DNA of 64,000 nucleotides from Cranoglanis bouderius (GCA_023630585.1 CM042548.1:17942027-18006026), one strand, 5' to 3'. Counted from the first letter of the stretch, positions 40,301 to 51,693 are shown. Notes: generated from the letters alone by a model not told the origin. Program-made: numbers and translations.

Positions 40301-41333
40301 GTTTGAAGAGCCTTTGTTCTTCAACCCGCCCATCACCACTGAGATGCTGCGCTCAACTACCATCAGGACTGCATTGATGAAAGCAGGCTTCTCAAAGATA
40401 GGTCATCTGAGGAAGAAAGTGAGCTGGTTGACGCCTGAAGAATTGGCTGCGAAGGCAGGCTTTAAATCAGTGCGTCTCGCTCAACATATTCTTGATGACT
40501 TGGAGGCTGGTCTTCCTGCTCCAGTAAAAGACTTTCTGAATGACACACCCATTGAGAATACAAACGAACCTCCTCACTTTCCTGAACTCCAAGTCTCTCT
40601 GAATAAAGAGGGCTGGCAAGAGGATGTTGGAAAATTACTATCCATGGATATCCCCAAACTACAACCTTTCAGTGACCTAAGCAGGAAAACTCTCTACAGA
40701 GCTTGTGTAAAGTCTATCAATTATCAACACCTCAAGGATGTAAGGAACACAAGATGGACAGAGGTGCTGGATCCAGGCTCTTCCCCGAAAGGTAGCTGGA
40801 GATCCCTGTACAAAAGACCCATCGAAAAGAAGGTTGGAGATCTCCAGTGGAGAACTGTACATGGGATATTAGCCACAAATAGACACTTAGCACACCTGAA
40901 CCCTTCACATGAGGAGGGTTGTCCCTTCTGTGGAGTCCCTGAAACTGTTTTTCATGTTTTTATTGAGTGTCCTCGTTTAGATCGGATTTTAGATTTAGTG
41001 AAAACTTGGGGTTTACAGTTCACAGGTAGCTTTAATCGAGCATTATTTATTTTTGGTCCAAAATACTGTGTGAAAAACAAACAAAAAGTGGTTTTACTTA
41101 ACTTTTTATATGGTGTTGCAAAGCTGGCGATATGGTGCACAAGGAAAAATAAAGTAGAAGGAAGAGGAGGAGTTGATCCAGTACTAATGGTGAAGGGTTT
41201 TATAAAGAAGAGGTTAACTATAGAATATGTTTTTTATCAACTTGTGAAAGATGTGAATTCTTTTTTCTATGTTTGGGGTGTTGATGATCTTATATGTGAA
41301 CCTGATGATGAGGGTTTTAAACTAAACATATGA
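37380..41333 (+). CDS. LINE ORF2, endonuclease-reverse transcriptase
   Basis: An uninterrupted 1,317-residue frame from the ATG at 37,380. A later ATG at 37,452 (MDILRLGSLNINGV) starts exactly at the endonuclease and may be the mature start. The EEP-type endonuclease shows LNINGV, FLQETHS, GGDFNC and SDHHL (to ~residue 260). RT motifs follow: NWRPVAVLCSDYKI, the motif A aspartate in AFDRVDH (~626), RQGCPMSGQLYSL, and the catalytic box YADD (~722). A C-terminal zf-RVT-type finger (CPFCGVPETVFHVFIEC, ~1,181-1,197) follows a QWRTVHGILATN block. Its job is target-primed reverse transcription: the endonuclease nicks the target and RT copies the RNA from the nick. All key residues visible are intact, so it may be active. 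Confidence 0.93.
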   Translation: MGISFSFVLLPITTVFTIILPSFIMDILRLGSLNINGVRDNNKWVLLKEYIILKDLNVIFLQETHSDVSNEVDWGLRWEGEYFLSHRTNLSAGVAILFSSRLNVKILTVNEVENGRLLMVKAKIKDMEFVFINIYAPNTGREKIRLFKTLNDKLASFTQDVFLVVGGDFNCTLDFTLDRNSEEPHLLSAKTLEEVITQTGLVDVWREKNKSVRQYSWLKVAAGRVSAARLDRFYMNNTLRNRVISTCITPCGFSDHHLITAHVTVSQTKPQYFYWRFNTKLTQDLDFNENFTFFWGCWANQKKEYENLLQWWEVGKAQIKLFCQQFMSHTSAKVKQAVSNLELDITAIQNTLIEQNNVNMQKNIIQKRHELRRVLQEKAKGAIIRARFTSVRDMDAPTSYFFNLEKKSVTNNFMHVLRRSDGSVTSDPVEMRGLAVDFYSALYAKELTEKQWSDELFKNLPVLDTKHKKLLDSELTFEEVTTAVHQLSSGRAPGIDGLPIEFYKSFWGTIGKDFYEVLQESFKAKILPKSCQRAVLSLLPKKGDLCLLKNWRPVAVLCSDYKILSKVLANRLKGVLDVLVHKNQSYCIPKRSIYDNLFLIRDILDYSEAYSVDVGLLSLDQEKAFDRVDHQYLFKALECYGFGSYFLSWIKILYTDATSMVKVGGGLSVPIQIKRGIRQGCPMSGQLYSLAIEPLLCLLRTNLTGMSIRGNMRAEAIKLSAYADDITVIIQEKQDIQALINALRVYERDSSAKLNWQKTEALWYGPKRSNPPDLPENIQWGKTGMKCLGVYLGKTEYKMKNWEGLIETVRAKLLKWTWLLPQLSYRGRVLVVNNLIASMLWHRFMVLNPPRTLIEEIQRTIVNFFWSGQHWLRAAALYLPVQEGGQGLIDIFSRVAVFRLQAVQRLLYHQHHQWMDVACALLYKAGRLGLDKHLFTLRLESVDLEGLTAFYQSALQARQTLSFSREWERPTWWLFEEPLFFNPPITTEMLRSTTIRTALMKAGFSKIGHLRKKVSWLTPEELAAKAGFKSVRLAQHILDDLEAGLPAPVKDFLNDTPIENTNEPPHFPELQVSLNKEGWQEDVGKLLSMDIPKLQPFSDLSRKTLYRACVKSINYQHLKDVRNTRWTEVLDPGSSPKGSWRSLYKRPIEKKVGDLQWRTVHGILATNRHLAHLNPSHEEGCPFCGVPETVFHVFIECPRLDRILDLVKTWGLQFTGSFNRALFIFGPKYCVKNKQKVVLLNFLYGVAKLAIWCTRKNKVEGRGGVDPVLMVKGFIKKRLTIEYVFYQLVKDVNSFFYVWGVDDLICEPDDEGFKLNI

Positions 41334-41576
41334 AGTGCTGTTTTTCTACTTTGATGGTATTATGGAACTATATTTTATGTTTTATGTTTTATGTTTTATT
41401 TTTCATTTAAATTCTATTTATATTGTGTTTATTTCTCTTATTTATTTATTTCAATTTTCCCATTTAAATTTATACACATTTTACGATGAGATCTACATTT
41501 GTATTTATGTTTCCCATAAAAATATAGGTCTCTGGTTTTGTATTGAGTAAATAAAAAGAGACCTTAAAAGTCAAAG
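41334..41576 (+). other. LINE 3' UTR
   Basis: AT-rich, 243 bp, with a repeated tatgtttta unit at about 41,374-41,402, ending in aagagaccttaaaagtcaaag directly at the (TC)n. It has no poly-A tail or polyadenylation-like end other than aataaaa near 41,549. The 3' UTR is probably the RT recognition region, by analogy with other site-specific LINEs. Confidence 0.6.
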
Positions 41577-41592
41577 TCTCTCTCTCTCTCTC
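41577..41592. repeat. (TC)n microsatellite, 3' flank of the LINE
   Basis: Eight TC units, then ccccag. It has the same repeat and strand as the 5' flank. Confidence 0.9.
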
Positions 41593-42635
41593 CCCCAGTA
41601 GGATCACTTGCATTTTTATACAAAAAGTCTCATAATGCCAGCAGAATACTTTTCTCAAAGCGTGTTTCTGACCTAACAGATATTTGGTTTCCCCATCAGC
41701 CCCCAGTGAAATCACATGATTTTGCTGAAAACAGAGAGGGAAACATTTTGTCAAATACTTTTACACAGTTTCATGTTGCACGGAAAGGTCTAAATAATCT
41801 GAAAAATTCATCAGATCAAAATTAGAGCATTATATCTATCAATTTCCATCAGTCTATACTGTACGTCGGATCATTATTAAGCATGAAATGTGTCCAAAAA
41901 AAATCAAGCTGCTTAAATTTTGAATTAAAACAGTCTTTCTAATTCAGCATCTCATTGCCTTCAGAATATAACGACACTGTCGGCTGCAGTTTTGCTAAAA
42001 AAGAGAAGGACAAGGTAATAATCATGTGTGGAGGAAGCTTCTCTATAACAAACTGTGCCACCACATGTGGGTGGGAACATACCACTGTTCAAGGCCAATG
42101 CATTAAGGAAACCTAAAGCAGAAAATGTCAGCCAGGGCTTTTGTCAAATGTGACTTAAAAGAGCCATTTTATGCCATTTTCCCTCTTTTATGTCACATCC
42201 CTCCTTCTCCTGTTATTAAGCACCCTGTGCGGAGCCTCATAATGAGGATTCGTCTGTGAGGCTGTGGTTATGATGTCATCTTCCTCTGTTTAGGCTTCGC
42301 CAAGCCATGTGTCTCTGTCCAACAATTCTAAACATTGGCATTCGTTTCTGACCGTCAAATAAAACAGCAAAAAGACGTTCTAGGTGTTGAGGGCTAATCA
42401 TGGACATTCATGGACAAACACAGCTTTTAAGCCCCAGAAATAATTTTATAGTGAATTCAATGATAGTGCACGATTGTAAAGCACCTTATAAATAGCATAC
42501 AAATAGGAATATGTTGTAAATAAGTCAAATATGGAACATGCAATAATTAAATAGAAAGACAACGAAAATGTAAATACAAAAGAAATGCAATAACTGCTAT
42601 TGTTGGGCAGAGCCTCATGAGTTAAAATGCAGATA
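41593..42635. other. 5'-flanking/intergenic DNA, nothing recognised
   Basis: About 1 kb of unique-looking sequence. The 42,165-42,400 part is more balanced in base composition and less repetitive than its surroundings, but I cannot assign a function. Confidence 0.4.
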
Positions 42636-44150
42636 CAGTATCTCACAAAAGTGAGTACACCCCTCACATTTTGTAAATATTTTATTATATCTTTTCATGG
42701 GACAACACTGAAGAAATGACACTTTGCTACAATGTAAAGTAGTGAGTGTACAGCTTGTATAACAGTGTAAATTTGCTGTCCCCTCAAAATAACTCAACAC
42801 AGCCATTAATGTCTAAACCGCTGGCAACAACAGTGAGTACACCCCTAAGTGAAAATGTCCAAATTGGGCCCAATTAGCCATTTTCCCTCCCCGGTGTCAT
42901 GTGACTCGTTAGTGTTACAAGGTCTCAGGTGTGAATGGGGAGCAGGTGTGTTAAGTTTGGTGTTATCGCTCTCACACGCTCTCATACTGGTCACTGGAAG
43001 TTCAACATGGCACCTCATGGCAAAGAACTCTCTGAGGATCTGAAAAAAAGAATTGTTGCTCTACATAAAGATGGCCTAGGCTATAAGAAGATTGCCAACA
43101 TCCTGAAACTGAGCTGCAGCACGGTGGCCAAGACCATACAGCGGTTTAACAGGACAGGTTCCACTCAGAACAGGCCTCACCATGGTCGACCAAAGAAGTT
43201 GAGTGCACGTGCTCAGCATCATATCCAGAGGTTGGCTTTGCAGAATAGACGTATGAGTGCTGCCAGCATTGCTGCAGAGCCTGTCAGTGCTCAGACCATA
43301 CGTCGCACACTGCATCAAATTGGTCTGCATGGCTGTCATCCCAGAAGGAAGCCTCTTCTAAAGATGATGCACAAGAAAGCCCGCAAACAGTTTGCTGAAG
43401 ACAAGCAGACTAAGGACATGGATTACTGGAACCATGTCCTGTGGTCTGATGAGACCAAGATAAACTTATTTGGTTCAGATGGTGTCAAGCATGTGTGGCG
43501 GCAACCAGGTGAGGAGTACAAAGACAAGTGTGTCTTGCCTACAGTCAAGCATGGTGGTGGCAGTGTCATGGTCTGGGGCTGCATGGGGGAGTGTACTGGG
43601 GAGTGTACTGTGATAATGACCCCAAACACACCTCCAAGATGACCACTGCCTTGTTAAAGAAGCTGAGGGTAAAGGTGATGGACTGGCCAAGCATGTCTCC
43701 AGACCTAAACCCTATTGAGCATCTGTGGGGCATCCTCAAACGGAAGGTGGAGGAGCGCAGGGTCTCTAACATCCACCAGCTCTGTGATGTCGTCATGGAG
43801 GAGTGGAAGAGGACTCCAGTGGCAACCTGTGAAGCTCTGGTGAACTCCATGCCCAACAGGGTTAATGCAGTGCTGGAAAATAATGGTGGCCACACAAAAT
43901 ATTGACACTTTGGGCCCAATTTGGACATTTTCACTTAGAGGTGTACTCACTTTTGTTGCCAGCGGTTTAGACATTAATGGCTGTGTGTTGAGTTATTTTG
44001 AGGGGACAGCAAATTTACACTGTTATACAAGCTGTACACTCACTACTTTACATTGTAGCAAAGTGTCATTTCGTCAGTGTTGTCCCATGAAAAGATATAA
44101 TAAAATATTTACAAAAATGTGAGGGGTGTACTCACTTTTGTGAGATACTG
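42636..44150 (+). mobile_element. Tc1 element with CAGTATCTCACAAAAGTGAG ends
   Basis: The left terminus after TA is matched exactly by the inverted right terminus (ctcacttttgtgagatactg) before TA. Long inverted repeats of about 240 bp extend inward on both sides. It is 1,515 bp and carries a plus-strand transposase interrupted by one internal deletion. Confidence 0.93.
43007..43905 (+). pseudogene. Tc1-like transposase with a single internal deletion
   Basis: The ATG at 43,007 opens MAPHGKELSEDLKKRIVALH. Both HTH domains (to ~residue 120), the first Asp block (WSDETKINLFG) and VKHGGGSVMVWGCM are intact in one frame, which ends out of register at 43,642. A second frame from about 43,603 resumes at DNDPKHTSKMTTALLKK, then [11 protein letters not shown] and a complete C-terminus (NRVNAVLENNGGHTKY) to 43,905. 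The junction near 43,588-43,612 carries a tandem gagtgtactg repeat. It marks a deletion of roughly 55 residues, not a multiple of three. Apart from this lesion the gene is open throughout. Confidence 0.9.
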
Positions 44151-46231
44151 TAACTGCTGAATCACTCATTATTTCAGGTCCTGCTTGCCATCCTATACAC
44201 ATTCCTCGTTTTCTGTTAGAAGTTATTATTATTTTTTTGCAGAATTTTAATTAGTATCCCATGCATGCTGCCTAGAGTGCAACAAACTACAGAGGAGACG
44301 CAATTGGGGTAAAATTAGGTCATGATGACAGCACTAAAGACCAAGCAAACCAAGTGCACTGACAACTTCTACACCACTAAGAACTGACTACAAAATTATT
44401 CTTTGTAGTAATAAACACACACTAGCGGTGTAACAATAATCAAACTCCAAATTCTACATGATTATAATACACTGTATAAGGCAGTCCCTCTAGAATTTCA
44501 TGATTTTACAGTTGCATAAAGTAATGCAAAATCACTGCAATATTCGGAGGAGCTTGCAATTTTTCTTGCCGCAAATTTTCCACAGATTTGAGCCAAGATG
44601 CATCATATGACATCATAACAAGGTGCATTCAGTCAAAGCCCTCTTTGATTCACAAGCGTCGAACATGAATACAGCTAAAAGGTCTCACTTACCAACAAAC
44701 ATCATTGCAAAAGACCAAGTAGTTTTCCACAAAAAAAAAAAGCACAAAAAAACCTCTGCAAATTGCATCGCAAATTTTGAAAAAGTCACAGCAAAAAATC
44801 AAGCATTTTGGTCTGCAGCAATCACATAAAAAAACAAAAAAACAAAACTGTACGGACTGGTAAGGTGTGCATTAGAATGCAACAAAATGCAACATTAGCT
44901 CTCTGGCCAGGCTTTCACTGGTTCTGTTATCACATTGCACTGTCCAAATCAGGTTGCTCTCTGTAGCCCTAGATGTGTTACTGAATCCTGCATATTCCTC
45001 TACTAAGTAGATATGTGCAGCTATGAACTTCCTACCTGGTGTAGTGTTTTGTACGTAGTACTCTTATTTGGCATATTTGGCACACTAACATTTTGGTCCA
45101 TCACCAGTTGGCCAAGTGTTGAGTGTTTTTAAAAAACAAAACAAAAAAAAACCCTGTAGCCTATCTTGATCCAAGTTAAACAGGAAGATGAGGGATTGTG
45201 GGCTTGATTAAGTTCAAGGGGGCTTTCACACTGGCAGATTAGTCCGAAACAGAGCAGGGTTTGCATGAAAAATTGTAATGTGAAAGCTGTCATGTGGACC
45301 GGGAAGCACACCGTGGTACCAAACCTGAGACTACCTGTAGGAGATGGTCTGAGTTCGGTTGCACTGGAATTGTGCTGCGATTCCCGTGAATGTGAACGCA
45401 ACTCATACTCAGGTCCGCACTTGTTCAGGAAGTAAAGCTGCGCATGTTTTTTAGCTGATGACAAAATCATTCGGTTCCACAACACGTGTACCGTGAGTGG
45501 CACTGGAACGTTGTGGGACACAGAAGAGGTCCACTGCTGCACATAACATCTGCTGTGCATAACAGCACCAAAATAAAAATAAAAAAAATATTGTGAGTTG
45601 TGTTGTGTTCTCCATGCACATTTGTGATGACATAAGGAACGCACATGCACCAGGGTTCGATAGAATCAAGTGAGTCTGAAACATGATATGCCATATCATT
45701 GCACCCATAAGACACAGTTTTAGGTGCTTGATGGGGGATGGGACTTTGGAACATATGGGAGTAATTTATAATCCAACAACTATTGCTGTGCCTATGTGCC
45801 TGTGTTAGCGATGAAGTAAGGACAAGACTGTGGGCTGAAGACTGTATAGTTGCCCTGTTCCAATTCTTTTTGTTATGATTTGTGAGACTCTTTGTATATT
45901 TTTACTCCATAGGAAGCAAGTTCAAGGAATATTGCATGTTGCGTCAAATACTGTAGAGCAAGGATTTTACAGTTAGTTCATCAAGTAACAGTCCAATCCT
46001 GCACAACACAATCTAATTTAGAATGTCATTTGTTTAAATGACTTCTCGATCCTAGAGCTCGGAATAATACTGTTCAACAGTCCATGTCTAAACCACCAAG
46101 AGCATTTTTTCATTGTTTCTCAAAAATAAATACCAAGGCTTTACTCACCTAATGCATATTATTCAAGAAAGCATTATTTTAAAGCAGTTGTTTTAGCCGT
46201 TTAAGAAATTCACACATGAAATTGAAACATA
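44151..46231. other. Intergenic DNA; possible degraded MITE near 45.2-45.5 kb
   Basis: No gene. The part from about 45,217 (ctttcacactggcagattagtccgaa) resembles the head of a common fish non-autonomous repeat, but I could not find a matching inverse end. A 173-codon minus-strand ORF across this region lacks any family resemblance and I do not accept it. Confidence 0.35.
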
Positions 46232-47856
46232 CAGTGGGTATAGAAAAGATACCTCCCCCTTTTAAAATAATCACATTTTGTTGCTTTTCAGCCTGAAATG
46301 AAGACGGACACAGTTTTTGTTTTATCCAGATGTATTTACTCAGTGCAACTTATAACATCCAAGTGAAAGATATAGCACCAACATGTCAGAAAATTAAAAA
46401 AAAAAAATCAGAATCACTGAGATGGAAAAAGGATCACCCCCCCCCCCCTCCTAAAAATGACTTGTAAACTCAATAAGGTGTAGCTAATCACCTTCTCAAT
46501 GGCACACAAAGCCATTTGACTTTCAACTGTGATCAGCTGTGATCATTTTGATTAGCTCAGCAAGAAAAGAGCTTTCCTGGAGCATTTTTCAGTCCTTGGT
46601 AGTGCAACTGAAGCCAAAAATCAACTATGGGTGGCAAGGCACTGTCAAAAGATCTCTGGGATAAAGTTGTGGACAGGCACAAGTCAAGAGATGGATACAA
46701 AAAATTTCAAAGGCTTCATCAATGCCTAGAAGCACAGTGAAATTTATTATTAAGAAGTGGAAGGTATTTGGTACAACACAGACCCTCCCTGGATCAGGAT
46801 GTCGCTCCAAACTGGATGAAAGAGCCAGGAGGAAACTGGTCAGAGAGGCTACCAAGAGGCCTACAGCAACTCTGAAGCAGTTGCAGGAATTTATGACAAA
46901 GAGTGGTCATTGTGTGCATGTGACAACAATATCACAAATTCTCTACAAATGTGGCTTGTATGGGAGGGTTGCAAGAAAAAAGTCACTCCTCAAGAAAGTC
47001 TACATGCAGTCACGACTGAGCTTAGCCAAAATGCACCTTGAAGATTCTGAGGCCACATGGAAAAAGGTGTTATGGTCAGATGAGACTAAAATTGAATTAT
47101 ATGGCCTCAACACCAAACGATATGTCTGGCGGAAATCCAATACAGCTCACCATCCAAATAACACCATTCCTACAGTAAAGCATGGCGGTGGTAATATCCT
47201 GTTATGGGGGTGTTTCTCTGCAGCAGGGACTGGAGCACTTGTCAGGATAGAAGGAAAATGGATGAGGCAAAATACCATCAAATTCTTGAGGAAAATCTGC
47301 TGCCCTCTGCCAGAAAGTTGTCAATGGGAAGAAGGTTTACCTTCCAATATGGCAATGACCAAAAGCACACAGCAAAACTGACCACACAGTGGTTGAAGGA
47401 GAAAAAGGTGAATGTCCTTGCATGGCCTAGTCAGAGCCCAGACTTAAACTACCATTGAAAATTTGTGGAATGACTTGAAGACTGTAGTCCACAAACGGTC
47501 ACCATCAAATTTAACTGAACTTGAGCAGTTCTGCAAAGAAGAGTGGGCAAATATTCTGCAAAGTCTAGATGTGCAAAGTTAGTAGAGACATATCCCAACA
47601 GACTAAAGGCTGCAATTAAAGCAAAAGGTGGTTCAACAGAATGGGGGGGTGATACTTTTTCCAACTCAGTGATTCTGTTTTTTAATTAAAAAAAAAAAAA
47701 TTGACATGTTGGCGTTATATCTTTCATTTGGATGTTATAAGTTGCACTGAGTAAATACAGCTGGATAAAACAAAAACTGTTTCCTTCTTCATTTCAGGCT
47801 GAAAAGCAACAAAATGTGATTATTTTAAAGGGGGTGATTCTTTTCTATACCCACTG
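46232..47856 (+). mobile_element. Tc1 element, family with CAGTGGGTATAGAAAAGA ends (copy 2)
   Basis: The ends are cagtgggtatagaaaagata and (inverted) ttttctatacccactg, with TA on both sides. It is 1,625 bp and retains the internal segment that copy 1 (24,385-25,913) has lost. It carries a plus-strand transposase pseudogene. Confidence 0.92.
46627..47672 (+). pseudogene. Tc1-like transposase pseudogene (copy 2)
   Basis: The ATG at 46,627 opens [16 protein letters not shown]. The frame breaks at an A6TTT homopolymer near 46,700, then is open from 46,722 to about 47,381. That piece holds HTH regions, the first Asp block ([11 protein letters not shown]) and [21 protein letters not shown] frameshift near 47,275-47,285 (an A-rich stretch) shifts to the frame with [24 protein letters not shown]. 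There Gly and Gln replace expected residues near the second catalytic Asp. Another frameshift follows directly after SPDLN. The gene is dead, but less deleted than copy 1. Confidence 0.88.
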
Positions 47857-49597
47857 TATATGTGAATACATATGAATGATCACCATTTTTGAGATTTCAT
47901 TTTAGTTTGCTGTAATGCCACACACTTCAGATCTTAACACATGGTGTTGTCTTTAATGGCTTAACACCCAGTATTAGCTCATTTAGTTTGGCTCTCTATG
48001 TATTGTATTTATCATTATTACAGCTTTGATGTAAAAAAAACAACAAAAAAACATATTGTAAACTTTAGTGTATTAGTTTTTCCATGGCTGATTAAACAAA
48101 CTGCTTATAGTATATTTAGACCATTCACTGATAGACTGACTCCACAATTTGTGGATGCTGGAGTCCCTCAGGACATTCAAATAAAAAATACATAAATAAA
48201 ATCCTTGTGGAGTGCTGGATTATAATCCAAACAAAATAAGGGGAAAAACCCATCATTTTACTGCTAAATGTTAAAGTTACAAGTGGATTTGCAATTGTGA
48301 ATTTTTGCCTGCCGTTAATCCACTCATCTCTTGAACAAAGCGCAATGTAATAAAAAGTCTATAAATTATTAAGAAATATGTAAGACATGATCTTACATGG
48401 TGCCAATGCCAACAGACTTTTCCGGGTTAACCATGTTTCTCAAGTTCCACTGTTTTGCTAATGGTATTACAATGATGTAAAATGGCTTCTCAGTTATCTG
48501 ATTGATGGACTACACTATGCTGGATGTTTAGAACAACACTACACAGTTCTGAAATTCATGACGCTTAGGATTACCTTTATAAGTAGGTCCTCAAGCTAAA
48601 CACATCTCACGAGGTCTTGTGTATTAGACTTTGGACTACTTCCTGGTTTTGTATCTTACTTGGATTTGTTTCCACTGAGTACTTACATACTCAAACTTCC
48701 TATGTAGTCATAACCTGGATAATGATGATTTAGATTGTATTTAACTTTAATACTGTTATTAAGCTTTGCTGAACTAGGGCTGAACTTCCTGGGATGTTTC
48801 CTGACATTGCCTTAGTCCATATTTAAAGTGCATATGATTGATTCATAGACACTAAGCTTGCTTGTAAAGCTCTCGTGGGTTGGCATAATTGCAAAAATAT
48901 TGGAAAACGATTAACAGAGATCCTGATATTTTATTTTATATTATATTTATTTATAATTATAACATGTGAGGGCAAAGTGGGTCAATTTCATAGTACAGAA
49001 ATGGTATAAATGGTATAACTTCAACCCTGCTTTAATCTCTAACATTTCATACAAACAGAGTCGTGAAAGTTATGGTCTGTCATTTGTCTTAAGTGGTAAT
49101 CCTACAAGGGATAATATTCAAATAATAAATAATAAAACAAAAATGTTGGCCAAACAAACAACAGTCCACAGTAGCGATTAAATAAAGTTGAACAGAATAA
49201 GTAAATAAATTAGTAAATAAATGAATACAGTGCAGATGAATGCAGATAATTGTGAAAGTGAGTGGCGTGGGTTGTATACTGTCCTACAATAATAACGTGG
49301 AAATTATAACCCTAGGCTTGATGTTTTTTCCTACCAATTTGCATTGTATGTTGTGCACATTAGGCATGTATCTGAATGCGACTAAATGGATAATGTATTC
49401 TAAACAGAAAATACAGATACAAACAGGAGGTGCACTATGCTTTTTATTCTTTAGATATCTTGCCAGGAAAATTTGCAGGGAATCTGGTTGAGACTAGAGG
49501 TGTACACAGGGACTGGACACACACACACACACACACAAAAAGGTTTTTACTTTCATGAGTGGTCAGATATGAAGGTCAATGGACAAAGCAAGACTAC
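47857..49597. other. Intergenic DNA, nothing recognised
   Basis: AT-rich, with a (CA)n tract at about 49,519-49,538. No ORF of note. Confidence 0.4.
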
Positions 49598-49760
49598 ATT
49601 CATTCATTCATCCATCCTTTAGTGACTGCCAAGTCAGGGTCGTGGCAGTGTAAATTATGCTACTAGTTTGTTCATATTTTGGGAAATAAAACCAACTAAA
49701 TTTTAGAAAATGGGTAGATACAAATAATAATAAAAAAGTATAATTGAGCAATATAAAGAA
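49598..49760 (+). repeat. Short interspersed repeat (attcattcatcc type), second copy
   Basis: It shares attcattcat, tttagt.actgc, tttgttcatattttg.gaaa and aaccaacta with 23,815-23,960 in the same order. The copies are diverged, with no ORF. Confidence 0.5.
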
Positions 49761-49966
49761 AAATGGAAAAAACAAAAACAAAAACAACAACAAAAAAAAA
49801 AACAATCCCGCGCTCATTTCTAGTTGAGAGCAAATATGAACTCAAGTTATTTTGAGGTTGAGGAACTGTCAGTATTTACAAACCACACTGACAGTGTTGG
49901 CATTTCTATCTCTGTGATTTTTCCCCAGTGTCTTCCAGTGTTTCTGGGGGCATAATCATGGAGGTA

Positions 49967-50495
49967 CAGTACTGCACAAAGGTTTTAGGCACTTGCAAAG
50001 AAATGCTGTAGAGCAAAGATGCCTTCAAAATAATGAAATTAAATGTTTCTACATACAAAAAAAAATACCGTAAAGAGCAGTAAACAGTAGTAAATGAAAC
50101 AAAAAAGGTTTGGTGTGACAAAAAAAATAAAAATAAAAAATAGTAGTCTCCGGTACAATTTGTGCAGTTTTATAAGGAAATGAGCTGGTAAGTTTTATTG
50201 AGCATCTTGCAGAACCAGCCTCAGTTCTTCTGGAGACTTTGACTTTCGCACTCACTTCTTATTTTTGCAGCAAAACCCAGCAGCCTTCATTGTGTTTTTT
50301 GTCTGAAAAGTGCCTCTTACATAATATGCTGCTTTCTTTAATGACATACAAACATTTTTCTGTAACATTTCATTTTGTGCTAAATCTAAAATGTTTTTTG
50401 TACTGACTTGATCATGTAGAAGTCATAAAATAAAAAATCTATAACAAAGTTTGTACTAAAAAAAATAGGGTGCCTAAAACTTTTGCACAGTACTG
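49967..50495. mobile_element. Tc1-type MITE, CAGTACTGYRCAAAAG ends (copy 2)
   Basis: The ends cagtactgcacaaaggtttt and (inverted) aaaacttttgcacagtactg are flanked by TA on both sides. The inverted repeats extend through ttaggcac/gtgcctaa. It is 529 bp and non-coding. It is better preserved than the copy at 5,145-6,258. Confidence 0.88.
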
Positions 50496-51646
50496 TACAT
50501 ATTTCATTTTTGCCATGCCCATTTTGGGTTTAAATCTGAATATATAAACATGGATACAGACAAAAGCTACAAACAGATACAGTTTGTTAGCTGAGGAAGA
50601 TTTCCATCAGCATTTGTTAGCAGTTTACTTACTTTCAAGAAGCACATAGGGAGCAAGAGGAAGTCATTTATTAGATAGATATTATTTATTTAAAAAAAAT
50701 AAATAAAAGTCAGTAGTTTTGACATGATAAAATTAGTCTGAGATCAGTGAATTGAGATCAAAATTCATTTCCAATTCCAAACTTATCTAGGCATTATTAT
50801 GCATGCATGACCATGGCCTAACGTCCACAATATTGTCAGTTCTTCAGAACAATGCCACTGTATGTTTAACTGTTCTCAAGAAACTCAAATGCCTGATTGT
50901 ACCATTGCAGCCTTGGTTCATAGGCAAAGCACAGATAAAGCAAAGCTGTTAGCTGCATGTTGGCTCAGCACCCTAACACTGCTGTGGTTTTGGGTCGCAA
51001 AACAAATGTTACGAAATACAGTATGTCGTTTTTTGGAAACTACAGATACAATGTTATTGCTGTTGTCCACTAAATAGTAGTACGTCAAGGTGACTGGACA
51101 GTCGTAGAATTGATGAAGCCCCCTCGAATGACTTACGGCTCAGATGTTCACGTTAAATATTGAAAGTCATAACAATATTTAGAAACAGTTGAGTTTACAT
51201 GCAAAATGCTCTCGTGTTAGTGAAACAGCTTAATTAGAATTTCCAGAATGTTTCCAATAACTAATTTCGGCCATGCAGTGATGATATTGGGGGAAAATCC
51301 TGAAGCTTAATGAGAAACCAACAACCCAAAATGATTCTAATGAGCAATGACATTTCTCTATTTGATCCTATTCAGCTGCTGTGATCCTTCATGCGTACCA
51401 CGCCTCATCACTGTGTGTTTTATGTAATGAATGTCGAACATTGAGAGACCTCAGCATCAAGCAACTGGTTTTAAGTGCCACTTGAATGCTTTGTCACTGT
51501 GTTGTCCCACCCCAGCACAAAGGCACATACACACCCAGATAAAACATGCACCTATTGCACTGTAACAAAACGCATGTCTTCAATACGGTATGCGTTTGCA
51601 GCAGGTTACAGTCTTGATTGCAGATTGCAGTCTTTGCACACTCTCA

Positions 51647-51693
<47 letters not shown>

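Larger units (their letters stand above)
35973..41576 (+). mobile_element. Full-length Tx1/L1-lineage LINE inserted in (CT)n
   Basis: A 5.6-kb non-LTR retrotransposon with a short 5' UTR (35,973-36,146), ORF1 (36,147-37,373), ORF2 (37,380 or 37,452 to 41,333) and a 243-bp 3' UTR. Both ORFs are uninterrupted. The element has no poly-A tail; its last bases (cttaaaagtcaaag) run straight into (TC)n, and its first bases follow (CT)n in the same orientation. Two-ORF structure, CCHC ORF1, apurinic-type endonuclease, RT and C-terminal zinc finger, with ORF2 close in length to Xenopus Tx1 ORF2, place it in the Tx1 group. Microsatellite insertion is the habit reported for the Kibi/Koshi subgroup. Confidence 0.92.

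Noticed and set aside
45129..45650. 173-codon minus-strand ORF
   Set aside because: Composition is low complexity in places and resembles translated repeat; no motif, splice or conservation evidence.
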